64,000 nt of DNA from Deltaproteobacteria bacterium (lineage in GTDB: Bacteria > Desulfobacterota > Desulfobacteria > Desulfobacterales > UBA5852). The translations under genes were made by a program, and so were the position numbers. Positions 33,597 through 43,041 of this stretch are shown here, piece by piece. Numbering within the stretch: position 1 is the first letter of the stretch; every line of letters begins with the position of its first letter. The notes below the pieces were generated by a model. That model saw nothing but the letters and a program-made list of their open reading frames with translations. It was not told the origin of the DNA and did no database searches. The stretch covers positions 17,337 to 81,336 of the forward strand of contig JAHLLS010000025.1 of assembly GCA_020444045.1 (NCBI GenBank), in the 5' to 3' direction.

Positions 33597-34052
33597 ATGG
33601 ACTTTCAACTGCTTTACTGGCACTGGCTGGTCATCGGCATGCTGTTGATCATCGGCGAAATATTCGTTGCCAGTTTTACCATGTTCTGGTTCGGATTAGG
33701 CGGTCTGGTGGTGGCCCTGGTGCTCGGTTTGGCGCCAGGCCTTTCACTGACCTGGCAGCTGTTGATCTGGGCCCTTTCGTCCGCCCTTTTTACACTGCTC
33801 TGGTTCAAGCTGGTCCGCCCCCGTATGAAAGATCAGACCAAGGCCGGGATTGCCCGCGAAGCCGCTATCGGCGAAAGCGGCCAGGTGATCAAAGCACCGA
33901 CCGAAGGCCACCGCGGCGTGGTGCGGTTTACGACGCCGCTGCTGGGATCGGACGAATGGCCGTTTATCTGTCAGGAAACAGTCGTGCCGGGAAATCGCGT
34001 CTTTGTCAAAGACATTTCGGGCAACACCCTTATCGTGGAATACCGCGAATAG
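33597..34052 (+). CDS. NfeD-like membrane protein
   Basis: A 151-aa short NfeD-type protein. Three hydrophobic helices (about residues 4-75) are followed by an OB-fold domain (AAIGESGQVIKAPTEGHRGVVRF ... GNRVFVKDISGNTLIVEYRE). In this family the short form lacks the protease domain and partners a stomatin/SPFH protein, which is exactly the next gene, 82 bp on. GAGGAGGGG before the ATG at 33597 is a strong ribosome site; upstream in-frame starts lack one. Confidence 0.87.
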   Translation: MDFQLLYWHWLVIGMLLIIGEIFVASFTMFWFGLGGLVVALVLGLAPGLSLTWQLLIWALSSALFTLLWFKLVRPRMKDQTKAGIAREAAIGESGQVIKAPTEGHRGVVRFTTPLLGSDEWPFICQETVVPGNRVFVKDISGNTLIVEYRE

Positions 34053-34134
34053 GGGGCGTCGCGCGGCCATATCCCTAAAGCGAAACGCGCGGCATCCCGC
34101 CGTAAGCTCATTTTTATACAGGAGGAATCATCCC

Positions 34135-34989
34135 ATGGACGGTTTGATCGTAATCGCGGTTTTTTTCATTCTCGTTGTGGTCACCATCACCATGGGGGTG
34201 CGCATCGTACCCCAGGGCAGCAAGCATGTGGTTCAACGTCTGGGGAAGTACCACCGCACCCTGCCGCCCGGTTTGAACATCATCATCCCCTACATCGACA
34301 TCGTGGCCTACAAAGTCACCACCAAGGATATTGTCCTCGACATTCCCTCCCAGGAGGTCATTACCCGGGACAATGCCGTCATCATTGCCAACGCCGTGGC
34401 CTATATCAACATCATCTCACCGGAAAAATCCGTTTACGGGGTGGAAGACTACCGGCTGGCCATTCAGAATCTGGTGCAGACCTCCCTGCGGTCGATCGTG
34501 GGCGAAATGGATCTGGACGACGCCCTCTCCTCCCGGGATCAAATCAAAGCCAAGCTGAAAGCCGCTATTTCGGATGACATCTCCGATTGGGGCATCACGC
34601 TTAAAACTGTCGAAATTCAGGACATCAACCCTTCCCAGACCATGCAGAAAGCCATGGAGGAACAGGCCGCCGCCGAACGCCAGCGCCGGGCCACCGTCAC
34701 CCGGGCCGATGGTGAAAAAGAAGCCGCCGTCCTCGAGGCCGACGGACGCCTGGAAGCCTCCAAACGCGATGCCCAGGCCAAGGTCGTGCTGGCGGAAGCC
34801 AGCCAGCGGGCGATTCAAAAAGTGACGGAAGCCATTCAAGACAAAGAGCTGCCCGCCATGTTTATTCTGGGGGAACGCTACGTGGAAGCCATCCGTCAGA
34901 TGTCCGGTTCGGAAAATGCAAAAATTGTCATGGTCCCGGCCGATATTCCAGCCGCGGTCCGCGGCCTTATGGGAAACCCGGGAAAGTAA
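34135..34989 (+). CDS. SPFH/band 7 (stomatin/QmcA-like) protein
   Basis: A 284-aa membrane-anchored SPFH protein. One N-terminal helix (MDGLIVIAVFFILVVVTITMG) is followed by the SPFH domain (QGSKHVVQRLGKYHRTLPPGLNIIIPYIDIVAYKVTTKDIVLDIPSQ) and a coiled coil rich in Ala, Glu and Arg (about 180-235). It organises membrane microdomains and pairs with NfeD proteins. ATG 34135 with AGGAGG upstream is clear. Confidence 0.92.
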   Translation: MDGLIVIAVFFILVVVTITMGVRIVPQGSKHVVQRLGKYHRTLPPGLNIIIPYIDIVAYKVTTKDIVLDIPSQEVITRDNAVIIANAVAYINIISPEKSVYGVEDYRLAIQNLVQTSLRSIVGEMDLDDALSSRDQIKAKLKAAISDDISDWGITLKTVEIQDINPSQTMQKAMEEQAAAERQRRATVTRADGEKEAAVLEADGRLEASKRDAQAKVVLAEASQRAIQKVTEAIQDKELPAMFILGERYVEAIRQMSGSENAKIVMVPADIPAAVRGLMGNPGK

Positions 34990-35047
34990 ACCCCACGCGC
35001 AATCAACGACGCGACGTGGCACCAACCAGCGAAAGGGGAAGAACCAC

Positions 35048-35872
35048 ATGAGGACCCGCACGTGCAGGAAATGGATCCCGACGATGATGGTGCTGTTGTC
35101 GATTTTCGGATGGCTGGCAGGCTGCGCGCTGCCCGGGCCGCCACCCCCGGCATCGCCTTCCCCGACCGTACCCGTGGCGGCTGGCAGCCAGGTGCCGCTG
35201 AAAGTCGGAGTGTCCACGAATATGCCTCCCCTGATTTTCAAACAGGGCGACCAAATCACCGGCCTCGAGGCCGAGCTGGCCAGAGGCCTGGCAGACTATC
35301 TGGGGCGCCCCCTGCAGTTTGTCGAGGTGGATTGGAAGGACCAGATCCCCTACCTGCTGGATCGGCGCACCGACATTATCATGTCCGGCCTGTCGGTCAC
35401 CGAACTGCGCAAAGTTCGCATCGCCTTCAGTGATCCCTATTCGCGCACCGGCCAGATGGCCCTCATCCGGCGGGGCGATCTCCAGCGCTTTAATATGGGC
35501 TATTATTCCATCGTGGAAACCCCGTCGATAGGCGCGGTGGAAAACACCACCGGCGCCTTGCTGATTCGCGATCGTTACGAAAGGGCCAAAAAACGCTTCT
35601 TTAAAACATCCGCCGAAGGCGTCGAGGCGTTGCGGGATAAAACCATCGATCTGATGATCCACGATGCCCCCGTGATTCTGGTCCTGGCGGCCGAACACGA
35701 AAGCGAGCTGGAACCGCTTTACCCCCTGCTGACCGAAGAATATCTGGCATGGGGGCTTCGCCGGGAGGACGGTATGCTGCTGAAATCCGTCAATGCCTAC
35801 CTCAACGACATGAAGCGCGACGGCCGCTTGCAAACCGTTGTGAATCGGTGGATGCCCCTGTCCGGGAAATAA
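35048..35872 (+). CDS. lipoprotein, family 3 solute-binding (amino-acid-type) protein
   Basis: A 274-aa lipoprotein: signal peptide with lipobox LAGC (Cys about residue 26), a Pro-rich linker PGPPPPASPSPTVP, then an SBP_bac_3 domain (LKVGVSTNMPPLIFKQGDQITGLEAELARGLADYLGR ... SGLSVTELRKVRIAFSDPYSRTGQMALI). No permease or ATPase gene is nearby, so it may be an orphan binding protein or a sensor-like or MltF-like relative; no lytic domain follows. GAAAGGGGAAG precedes ATG 35048. Confidence 0.85.
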   Translation: MRTRTCRKWIPTMMVLLSIFGWLAGCALPGPPPPASPSPTVPVAAGSQVPLKVGVSTNMPPLIFKQGDQITGLEAELARGLADYLGRPLQFVEVDWKDQIPYLLDRRTDIIMSGLSVTELRKVRIAFSDPYSRTGQMALIRRGDLQRFNMGYYSIVETPSIGAVENTTGALLIRDRYERAKKRFFKTSAEGVEALRDKTIDLMIHDAPVILVLAAEHESELEPLYPLLTEEYLAWGLRREDGMLLKSVNAYLNDMKRDGRLQTVVNRWMPLSGK

Positions 35873-35939
35873 CCCGCTTGAATATCCCGACCTGGAACGG
35901 CCGGGACACGGTTGATTTATGGAAGAAAGGATGACGCCC

Positions 35940-36725
35940 ATGAAGGAGGCCGCCCACGTTGTCGACCACATTCTCGGCTGGTTGGCACAATACTGCGACA
36001 CGGCCAATTTGAAAGGTTTTGTCGTCGGCGTTTCCGGCGGCATCGATTCGGCAGTCACATCCACATTGTGCGCCCGCACTGGCAAAACCACGCTTCTGCT
36101 GAACATGCCCATTTACCAGGCGGCCCACCAAATCGACCTGGCCCGACAGCATATCGAATGGATCGAAGGCCGCTTTCGCAATGCCAAGGGGGTTCATGTC
36201 GACTTGACCCCCGCCTTCCAGGCCATCGAAAAAACCCTGCCGGACGAAATCCAGGATGGGTTGACAATGGCCAACAGCCGTTCGAGGCTGCGCATGATGA
36301 CGCTCTATGCCTTTGCCACTCATCACCGCCTGCTGGTGGCCGGAACCGGCAACAAGGTCGAAGATTTCGGCGTCGGGTTTTACACCAAATACGGCGATGG
36401 CGGCGTCGACCTGTCCCCAATTGCCGACCTGACGAAATCCGAAGTCTACGCCCTGGGGCGTTCACTGGGGATCATCGACGGCATCATGCAGGCTCCGCCC
36501 ACGGACGGATTGTGGGAAGACAACCGCACGGATGAGGGCCAGATCGGGGCCAGCTACCCGGAATTGGAGTGGGCCATGCAATTTGCCGAAAAAAACGGTG
36601 ATGAAAGTGGCCTCGCCCCCCGACAGAAAGACGTCCTGGCCATCTACCGCCGCTTCAATCAGGTCAATCGGCACAAAATGGAACCGATTCCGGTGTGCCG
36701 GATTCCGGACAGTTTGAAGAACTGA
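35940..36725 (+). CDS. nadE: ammonia-dependent NAD synthetase
   Basis: A 261-aa cytosolic enzyme that amidates nicotinate adenine dinucleotide. The ATP PP-loop is GVSGGIDSAVTSTL (about 30-43); AGTGNKVEDFGVGFYTKYGDGGVDLSPIADLTKSEV (about 140-175) and PPTDGLWEDNRTDEGQIG are family hallmarks. There is no glutaminase domain, so ammonia is used directly. ATG 35940 has AAAGGA 8 nt upstream; two ATGs at 35919 and 35931 are in frame but poorly spaced. NadB, for the first step of the same pathway, is encoded 5 kb away. Confidence 0.92.
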   Translation: MKEAAHVVDHILGWLAQYCDTANLKGFVVGVSGGIDSAVTSTLCARTGKTTLLLNMPIYQAAHQIDLARQHIEWIEGRFRNAKGVHVDLTPAFQAIEKTLPDEIQDGLTMANSRSRLRMMTLYAFATHHRLLVAGTGNKVEDFGVGFYTKYGDGGVDLSPIADLTKSEVYALGRSLGIIDGIMQAPPTDGLWEDNRTDEGQIGASYPELEWAMQFAEKNGDESGLAPRQKDVLAIYRRFNQVNRHKMEPIPVCRIPDSLKN

Positions 36726-36914
36726 GCCGCCCTGCCGGGGGCCGACAGCGCGCCTGCCAGGCCGAATTCTTTCCCCGCGCAAGCCCGCACCCATCAAGGC
36801 ATGATTGACATCACCCACCATATCCGTTAGGGTTTCTGCGCGACGGAAGGCCGTGGGTATCCCACCCGCTTGATCTGGTCGCGCACACCACCCTTCAACC
36901 ATCGGGATGTTACC

Positions 36915-38594
36915 ATGATCATTGGTCTTGATGTCGGTGGCACCCACGCCGACGTAGTGCTGCTGGGAAATGAAGGTGTCATCAATGAAATCAAAGTCCC
37001 CACGGATCCCACCGATCTCTTTCACACGGTATTAACCGCCCTTGAAAAAATCACCGCCGATATCGACCCGGCCAAGATTATCCGCATGGTCATGAGCACA
37101 ACCCTGACCACCAATGCCATCATTCAGAAAAAACTGCCCCAAGTCGGCATGATTGTCTCGGGCGGACCGGGTGTGGATCCCCACTTCTATCGCACCAACG
37201 ATCACTTTGAATGCCTGTCGGGCTCCATCGACCACCGGGGCCGCGAAGTCGAACCGATCCAGGCGGCTGCGCTTGATCGTATTCGCGAAAAGTTCGTGGC
37301 GGCGGGCATCCGTCACGTGGGAGTCGTCACCAAGTTTTCAGTTCGCAATGCCGCGCAGGAAATCGCCATCGCCCGCCAGCTCGAAGGTCATTTCGAAAAA
37401 GTCTTCCTTGGCCACCGCATTTCGGGCAACCTCAGCTTTCCGCGCCGGATCGCCACCACCTATTTGAACGCCGCCGTCTATCCGATCCACCGCGAGTTTT
37501 TCGAAGCCGTCAACAACTCCCTCACCCGCAAGGGGCTGAAGGTGCCGATCCGCATCCTCAAAGCGGACGGCGGCAACATGAATTTTGAAGCCTCCATCGA
37601 CTACCCGGCCCAAACCACCCTGTCCGGACCGGCGGCCAGCGTCATGGGGTCCATCGCGTTCGGACCGGAAACCGGTGATGCACTCGTCATGGATATCGGC
37701 GGGACCACGACCGACATGGCGATCCTGGTGGACCAGGTACCCCTGCTGGCCCCCCAGGGGATCGAACTGGGCGGCTTCAAGACCCTCATCCGATCGCTCG
37801 AGACGCATTCGATCGGTATCGGAGGGGACAGCGCTGTGCGGATCGAAAATGGCCGGATTCAGGTCGGTCCCCACCGGGACGGACCGGCCATGGCCCACGG
37901 CGGTCCCTCGCCGACACCCACCGATGCCCTGGTCCTCCTGGGAAAAGCACGCAAAGGATCGCGGGACTTGGCCGCTCAGGGGTTCGCATCAATCGCCGAA
38001 CAACTGGGGGTGACCCTGGAAGAAGCCGCTTTCCAGGTCTTTGACCATACCTGCCGCCAGATCCTGCAGGCCGCCGAGGAAATGGTGGAACGCATCAACC
38101 GGCAACCGGTGTACACGATTCATGAAATGCAGGACGGCTATCAGGTCCGGCCCGCGACCATTCTGGTGTTAGGAGGGCCGGCCCCGCTGTTTGCCGAGCA
38201 CCTGGAAACGCTGTCGCGCTACCAGGTCGGCGTCGTCCCGCGCTGGGCCGTGGCCAATGCCATTGGGGCCGCACTGGCACGCACCACCTGCGAGGTTAAC
38301 TTATACGCGGATACCGAACAGCAAATCGCCTCGGCACCGGAAGAGGATTTCATTAAAAATATTGACCGCTCGTTCGACCGGGTTCAAGCGCGTCAACTGG
38401 CGCTGGATTTGCTGCAAAAAAAAGCCGTCGCCCGAGGCGCCAACCCGGAACATCTCGAAATGGAAGTCACGGAAGATCTCCAGTTCAATATGGTGCGCGG
38501 CTTCCATACGATCGGGCGCAATATCCGCATCCGGGCCCAGGTCCAGCCGGGACTGATTTACGGTTATGACCCGGTGGCCGGCCGGCTGATGTGA
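36915..38594 (+). CDS. hydantoinase/oxoprolinase (HyuA-like) family protein
   Basis: A 559-aa protein of the ASKHA-fold hydantoinase A/oxoprolinase family. The N-terminal phosphate loop is IGLDVGGTHADVVLL (residues 3-17); MVMSTTLTTNAIIQ and the second phosphate motif VMDIGGTTTDMAILVD (about 260) follow. An adenosine motif LVLGGPAPLFAEHL lies near 425. These enzymes open 5-oxoproline/hydantoin rings or activate acetone carboxylation using ATP. No HyuB partner gene is adjacent, so a one-subunit or incomplete function is possible. ATG 36915 is where similarity begins; the ribosome site is weak. Confidence 0.85.
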   Translation: MIIGLDVGGTHADVVLLGNEGVINEIKVPTDPTDLFHTVLTALEKITADIDPAKIIRMVMSTTLTTNAIIQKKLPQVGMIVSGGPGVDPHFYRTNDHFECLSGSIDHRGREVEPIQAAALDRIREKFVAAGIRHVGVVTKFSVRNAAQEIAIARQLEGHFEKVFLGHRISGNLSFPRRIATTYLNAAVYPIHREFFEAVNNSLTRKGLKVPIRILKADGGNMNFEASIDYPAQTTLSGPAASVMGSIAFGPETGDALVMDIGGTTTDMAILVDQVPLLAPQGIELGGFKTLIRSLETHSIGIGGDSAVRIENGRIQVGPHRDGPAMAHGGPSPTPTDALVLLGKARKGSRDLAAQGFASIAEQLGVTLEEAAFQVFDHTCRQILQAAEEMVERINRQPVYTIHEMQDGYQVRPATILVLGGPAPLFAEHLETLSRYQVGVVPRWAVANAIGAALARTTCEVNLYADTEQQIASAPEEDFIKNIDRSFDRVQARQLALDLLQKKAVARGANPEHLEMEVTEDLQFNMVRGFHTIGRNIRIRAQVQPGLIYGYDPVAGRLM

Positions 38595-38763
38595 CTCTTA
38601 ACCGGCCGGATCGATCCGGTCAAAGCGGGCCGCCCCCTTGCCCAACCGCCGGGGAGTGATGATTTTTAAAATAGCACCGCCACAATCCATGTCTTTAACG
38701 CGGGGGATAGAAAACAACCGCACGAACGGTGTTTCTCTGTGAATCATCAAGAATGGGAGCATC

Positions 38764-40080
38764 ATGCTGAAGGCCAAACATAAAACCGGGCTGGTTTTTT
38801 TTCCGGCCTTCGACTGGGCCATCGACCCCACCCACCCGGAACGGGAAGAACGCCTCCTCTACACCCAGGATCAGGTGATCGAAGAGGGCATTTTCGATAT
38901 CGACGGCATCGTGGAACTCAAACCGGACCTGGTCAACGTGCCGGATGTCCAGCGTGTGCATTTCTGCGTCCCGGACTCGCTGAGCGTCATGACGGAATCG
39001 CACTTCATCAGTGCCGGCGGTGCCAAAACCATCGGCTGTGCTGTCATGGAGAAAACCATCGAAAAGGGGTTTGCCCTAGTGCGCCCACCCGGCCATCACG
39101 CCATGCGGGTCGTGCATGGTGCCCGGGGCTTTTGCAATATCAACATCGAAGCCATCATGATCGAGCATCTGCGGCAGACCTACGGGGTCAAACGGGTGGC
39201 CATCGTGGACACGGATTGCCACCACGGCGATGGCACCCAGGACATCTACTGGCACGATCCGGAAACCCTTTTTATCTCGATCCACCAGGACGGCCGTACC
39301 CTCTACCCCGGCACAGGTTTCCCTAACGAACTCGGCGGCCCCAATGCGATCGGGACCACCCTGAACATTCCCCTGCCCCCCAACACGTCGGAAGAGGGCT
39401 TTCTTTACACCATCCGCAATGTCGTCCTGCCGATTCTGGAAGATTTCCAGCCGGATTTGATCGTCAACTCCGCCGGGCAGGACAATCATTTCTCCGACCC
39501 CATTACCAATATGAATTTCACCGCCCGCGGCTACGCCGAACTGACCGAACTGCTGAATGCCGACATTGCCGTATTGGAGGGGGGCTACGCCATCGAGGGC
39601 GCCCTGCCTTACGTGAACCTTGGCATCATTCTGGCCATGGCCGGTATCGATTACAGCAACGTGCGCGAACCCAATTTCAATCCGGAACAATTACGCCAGT
39701 CCCAGGATGTCACACGTATCATCGGCAAGGTGGGCGAACTGGTGCTGGCCTACTGGCAGCAGCGTGGCGCCATCCAGGACCAGGTTCGCAGCAAGCCCAC
39801 CTGCGGCCGGCGGTCCCGCCAGTTGTTCTATGACACCGCGGGCATCACCGAAATGCAGGAAGAAACCATCCAGGTGTGCGATCAGTGCGGCGGAACCTGG
39901 CGCATCGATTCGACGTCCGACCGCGGCCGGCACATCCTCGCCATCCACATTCCGCGGCGGGCCTGCACAAAATGCCAAAGCATCGGGCAAGCCTGGTTTG
40001 CCGAAGCCGATGCCAAACAATTCGACATGATCGCCTTGCAGGATCAGAGCACGGACACCTATACCGTGCGCAAGGCATAG
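38764..40080 (+). CDS. histone-deacetylase-family amidohydrolase with C-terminal zinc ribbon
   Basis: A 438-aa protein. Residues about 1-330 are a class II HDAC/acetylpolyamine amidohydrolase domain: RPPGHHAMRVVHGARGFCNIN, the zinc ligands in DTDCHHGDGTQDIYW, SAGQDNHFSDP and LEGGYAIEG. Residues about 365-438 add a zinc-ribbon-like module with C372/C375 and C401/C404. In bacteria such enzymes remove acetyl groups from small amines or proteins. The extension is not part of the standard family. The start follows a GGAG sequence. A long hairpin begins 8 bp after its stop. Confidence 0.86.
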   Translation: MLKAKHKTGLVFFPAFDWAIDPTHPEREERLLYTQDQVIEEGIFDIDGIVELKPDLVNVPDVQRVHFCVPDSLSVMTESHFISAGGAKTIGCAVMEKTIEKGFALVRPPGHHAMRVVHGARGFCNINIEAIMIEHLRQTYGVKRVAIVDTDCHHGDGTQDIYWHDPETLFISIHQDGRTLYPGTGFPNELGGPNAIGTTLNIPLPPNTSEEGFLYTIRNVVLPILEDFQPDLIVNSAGQDNHFSDPITNMNFTARGYAELTELLNADIAVLEGGYAIEGALPYVNLGIILAMAGIDYSNVREPNFNPEQLRQSQDVTRIIGKVGELVLAYWQQRGAIQDQVRSKPTCGRRSRQLFYDTAGITEMQEETIQVCDQCGGTWRIDSTSDRGRHILAIHIPRRACTKCQSIGQAWFAEADAKQFDMIALQDQSTDTYTVRKA

Positions 40081-40087
40081 AAGCTGT

Positions 40088-40213
40088 CGCAAAAAGGTCT
40101 TTTGGCCCCCCATCGGCGTTGAACGCTCGGCTCAAGTCCTCGAAATACCGCCGTCTTCCTCCGGCTTGCCCCTCGCGTCCGCCTTGATCTGGAACCAAAA
40201 TCCTAATTTTGCG
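40088..40213. repeat. long imperfect hairpin, copy 3 (inverted, diverged)
   Basis: Arms CGCAAAAAGGTCTTTTGG (40088 on) and CCAAAATCCTAATTTTGCG (ending 40213) pair over about 18 bp with few mismatches, enclosing a GC-rich interior. Size and position after a stop codon match the elements at 7631-7767 and 10050-10192. Read on the minus strand it shares only short blocks with them (GAGGA, AACGCCG), so relation is tentative. It also precedes the lysyltransferase gene. Confidence 0.5.
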
Positions 40214-40262
40214 TTTGCTTCTAAAAGATTTTTTTGGATCTATAAAAACATAAAAGAACATT

Positions 40263-41195
40263 ATGCCAGATTTGGATTCAAACATGCGTCAAGCAACCCT
40301 CACCGCCGCCCTCGGACTTCGCGCCCGGGGGTTGCAGGCCATACGCGCGTTCTTTGAGGCTGCCGACTACCTCGAAGTCGAAACCCCTATCCGCATCCCG
40401 GCCCCCGCCCCCGAAGCGCACATCGATCCCGAACCCTGCGGCCAGGCGTTTCTGCAAACATCCCCCGAGCTGTGCATGAAGCAGTTGCTGGCGGCCGGCT
40501 ACCCGCGCCTATACCAAATCTGCCGCTGCTTTCGCCAGGGGGAGCGCGGCCGGCGCCATTTGCCGGAGTTCACCCTGCTGGAATGGTACACCGCGGATCA
40601 AGACTACCGGCACATGATGAACCAGACCGAAGCCCTGGTGAAGCACGTGGCTCAAACACTAGTCCGCAGCGGCCAATTGCGCTTCCAGGAACGGCGGATC
40701 GATCTCCAGGGGCCCTTCGAGCGCCTGCGCGTCGACGATGCTTTCCGCATGTTTGCCAGCAGCACGCCCGAGGCGGCCCTATCCGACGGACGCTTCGATG
40801 AAATCGTCGGTTGCACCATCGAACCCCGCCTCGGTTGGGAGCGGCCGGTCTTCCTGTACGACTATCCTGCGGCCTGTGCCGCCCTGGCCCGTCTGAAACC
40901 GGATCAGCCCACCCGGGCGGAACGATTTGAGCTCTACATCGGAGGGATCGAATTGTGTAATGGATTCAGTGAATTGAATGATCCAGAGGAACAGCGCCGC
41001 CGTTTTCTGGACGAGCTGCAGGCACGGCAGCAGACCGGCCGGCCGGCAAGCCCCCTGCCGGAACGCTTTCTGGCCGCCCTGGACCGGATGCCCCCCGCCA
41101 CCGGCAACGCCCTGGGGGTGGATCGCCTGATGATGCTGCTTGCCGACACCCTGACCATCGACGATGTCACGGCCTTTGTACCTGAAGAGCTTTAA
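40263..41195 (+). CDS. epmA: EF-P lysine lysyltransferase (EpmA/PoxA/GenX)
   Basis: A 310-aa class II lysyl-tRNA-synthetase-like catalytic domain without the anticodon-binding domain, the mark of EpmA, which attaches beta-lysine to elongation factor P. Motif 2 is RLYQICRCFRQGERGRRHLPEFTLLEWY (about 80-107), the lysine site GGIELCNGFSELNDPEEQRRRF (about 228-250), and motif 3 GNALGVDRLMML. No EpmB aminomutase or EF-P gene lies in the window. The ATG is at 40263; a second in-frame ATG lies 24 bp on. Ribosome site is weak. Confidence 0.92.
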   Translation: MPDLDSNMRQATLTAALGLRARGLQAIRAFFEAADYLEVETPIRIPAPAPEAHIDPEPCGQAFLQTSPELCMKQLLAAGYPRLYQICRCFRQGERGRRHLPEFTLLEWYTADQDYRHMMNQTEALVKHVAQTLVRSGQLRFQERRIDLQGPFERLRVDDAFRMFASSTPEAALSDGRFDEIVGCTIEPRLGWERPVFLYDYPAACAALARLKPDQPTRAERFELYIGGIELCNGFSELNDPEEQRRRFLDELQARQQTGRPASPLPERFLAALDRMPPATGNALGVDRLMMLLADTLTIDDVTAFVPEEL

Positions 41196-41358
41196 CCCCG
41201 CCCATCGAACGATATCAGACTAAGAATCAACACGATATGGCTGGATTGCAGAATATATCCTCCAAAGGTGGATTACTGGCGTGGGGGCTGCCATGCATAG
41301 GGTGTCAGAGGAATGATCGTGGCGGTGGGCCGGAACGGCCGCCGCAAAGGGGCAACCA

Positions 41359-42990
41359 TCATCCCACGAACGGTCGGCGTAATATCGTATCCTTCCGCCA
41401 GCGCTCGTCGTCCCGCTCGGGGTAGTGGATGTTGTAGTGTAACCCGCGGCTCTCTTTACGGTGGGACGCACTGCGGATGATCAGCTCCGCCACCATGGCC
41501 AGATTGCGCAGTTCAATCAGATCGGCTGTCACCTTGAAATTCCAGTAATAATCGCTGATTTCCTGCTGAATCATTTCGATCCGCCGCCGGGCGCGTTCCA
41601 GGCGCTTGTCCGACCGCACGATCCCCACGTAGCTCCACATGAAGCGGCGAATCTCGTCCCAGTTCTGGGATACCATGATCCGCTCATCGCTGTCCGTGGT
41701 GCCGACTTCGTCCCAGGCGGGCGGATCCGGCACCGCCGGCAGCGCGCCGGATTGAAATTCCTGGATCGCCTGCCGGGCCGCCCGATGGGCATAGACCAAG
41801 GCTTCCAGGAGGGAATTGCTGGCCAGGCGGTTGGCGCCGTGCAGGCCGGTGCAGGCCGTCTCGCCCACGGCGAAAAGCTGGTGGATGTCCGTGCGTCCTT
41901 CGGTATCGGTGACCACGCCGCCGCACATGTAGTGCGCCGCCGGAACCACCGGAATCGGCTCACGGGTCATATCGATCCCGAATTGGAGGCAGTTTTCATA
42001 CAGGTTGGGGAACCGCTGGCGAATAAATTCAGGGCCCCTTCCGGTGATGTCCAGAAAAACGGCATCGTCGCCACTGCACTTCAGTTCGGTATCGATGGCC
42101 CGGGCCACAACATCCCGGCAGGCCAGGTCTTTGGCCGGGTCATAGCGCTCCATGAAAGACTGGCCGCGGGCATCGATCAGCACTCCGCCTTCCCCACGAA
42201 CGGCCTCGGAGATCAGGAAATTTTTGGCTTCCGGATGGTAGAGACAGGTGGGGTGAAATTGGACAAATTCCAGATTTGCCAGGGTGGCACCAGCCCGGTA
42301 AGCCATGGCCAGACCGTCCCCGGTCGCGATATCCGGATTGCTGGTATAAAGATAGACTTTACCGGCGCCACCGGTCGCCAAGAGCACGACCCGCGCCAGG
42401 AATGGTCGCACCCGCCGGGCTTCCCGATCCAGCACATAGGCACCGCAGCAGTGCTCCTCGTGGGTGGTCGTGACCTGTCCGCGTTTCATGCGGATGGAGT
42501 GCGTGATGAGGTCAATCGCAATATGGTTCTCGAACAGCTCGATATTGGGGTGGGCCCGCACCTGCTCCAGGAGCGCCCGTTCCACTTCCCGGCCGGTCAT
42601 ATCCTGGGTGTGGACGATCCGGTTTCGGGAATGGCCGCCTTCGCGGCCCAGATCGAAGGCCTCGGATGGCGCATTGCCGTGGCGGCTGAAGGAGACGCCA
42701 CGACCGACCAGCTCTTCAATGCGCCGCGGCCCTTCTTTCACAACAAGCTTGACGACTTCGGGATGGCAGAGTCCGGCCCCCGAGGCCAAGGTGTCTTGAA
42801 TATGGAGATCGAAGGAGTCGCTGCCGTCGAACACGGCCGCAATACCGCCTTGGGCTTGATTGGTATTGCTCTCCATGGCCGCCTTTTTGGTCACCAGTGC
42901 CACGCGGCCGACTTGGGCGGTATGGAGTGCAAACAACAGTCCCGCCACCCCGCTGCCAATGATCAGGAAATCAGATTGATGTGTTTTCAT
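41359..42990 (-). CDS. nadB: L-aspartate oxidase
   Basis: A 543-aa FAD enzyme that oxidises aspartate to iminoaspartate, the first step of NAD synthesis; anaerobes use fumarate as acceptor. The dinucleotide-binding motif is FLIIGSGVAGLLFALHTAQ (residues 8-26); QAQGGIAAVF, HTQDMTGREVERALLEQV, TSNPDIATGDGLAMAYRAGATLANLEFVQFHPT and CTGLHGANRLASNSLLEALVYAHRAA match NadB rather than FrdA/SdhA. A C-terminal helical domain is complete. Single gene on the minus strand; NadE lies upstream on the other strand. Confidence 0.94.
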   Translation of the reverse strand: MKTHQSDFLIIGSGVAGLLFALHTAQVGRVALVTKKAAMESNTNQAQGGIAAVFDGSDSFDLHIQDTLASGAGLCHPEVVKLVVKEGPRRIEELVGRGVSFSRHGNAPSEAFDLGREGGHSRNRIVHTQDMTGREVERALLEQVRAHPNIELFENHIAIDLITHSIRMKRGQVTTTHEEHCCGAYVLDREARRVRPFLARVVLLATGGAGKVYLYTSNPDIATGDGLAMAYRAGATLANLEFVQFHPTCLYHPEAKNFLISEAVRGEGGVLIDARGQSFMERYDPAKDLACRDVVARAIDTELKCSGDDAVFLDITGRGPEFIRQRFPNLYENCLQFGIDMTREPIPVVPAAHYMCGGVVTDTEGRTDIHQLFAVGETACTGLHGANRLASNSLLEALVYAHRAARQAIQEFQSGALPAVPDPPAWDEVGTTDSDERIMVSQNWDEIRRFMWSYVGIVRSDKRLERARRRIEMIQQEISDYYWNFKVTADLIELRNLAMVAELIIRSASHRKESRGLHYNIHYPERDDERWRKDTILRRPFVG

Positions 42991-43041
42991 CGCTTACCAA
43001 AGCAGCAGGTCATCGAAGGTGGCAGGCTGTATAGGACGGAC

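Noticed and set aside
36726..36914. Possible riboswitch upstream of the HyuA-like gene
   Set aside because: The 189-bp gap has some GC-rich inverted segments but no conserved core that I can match to a known class.
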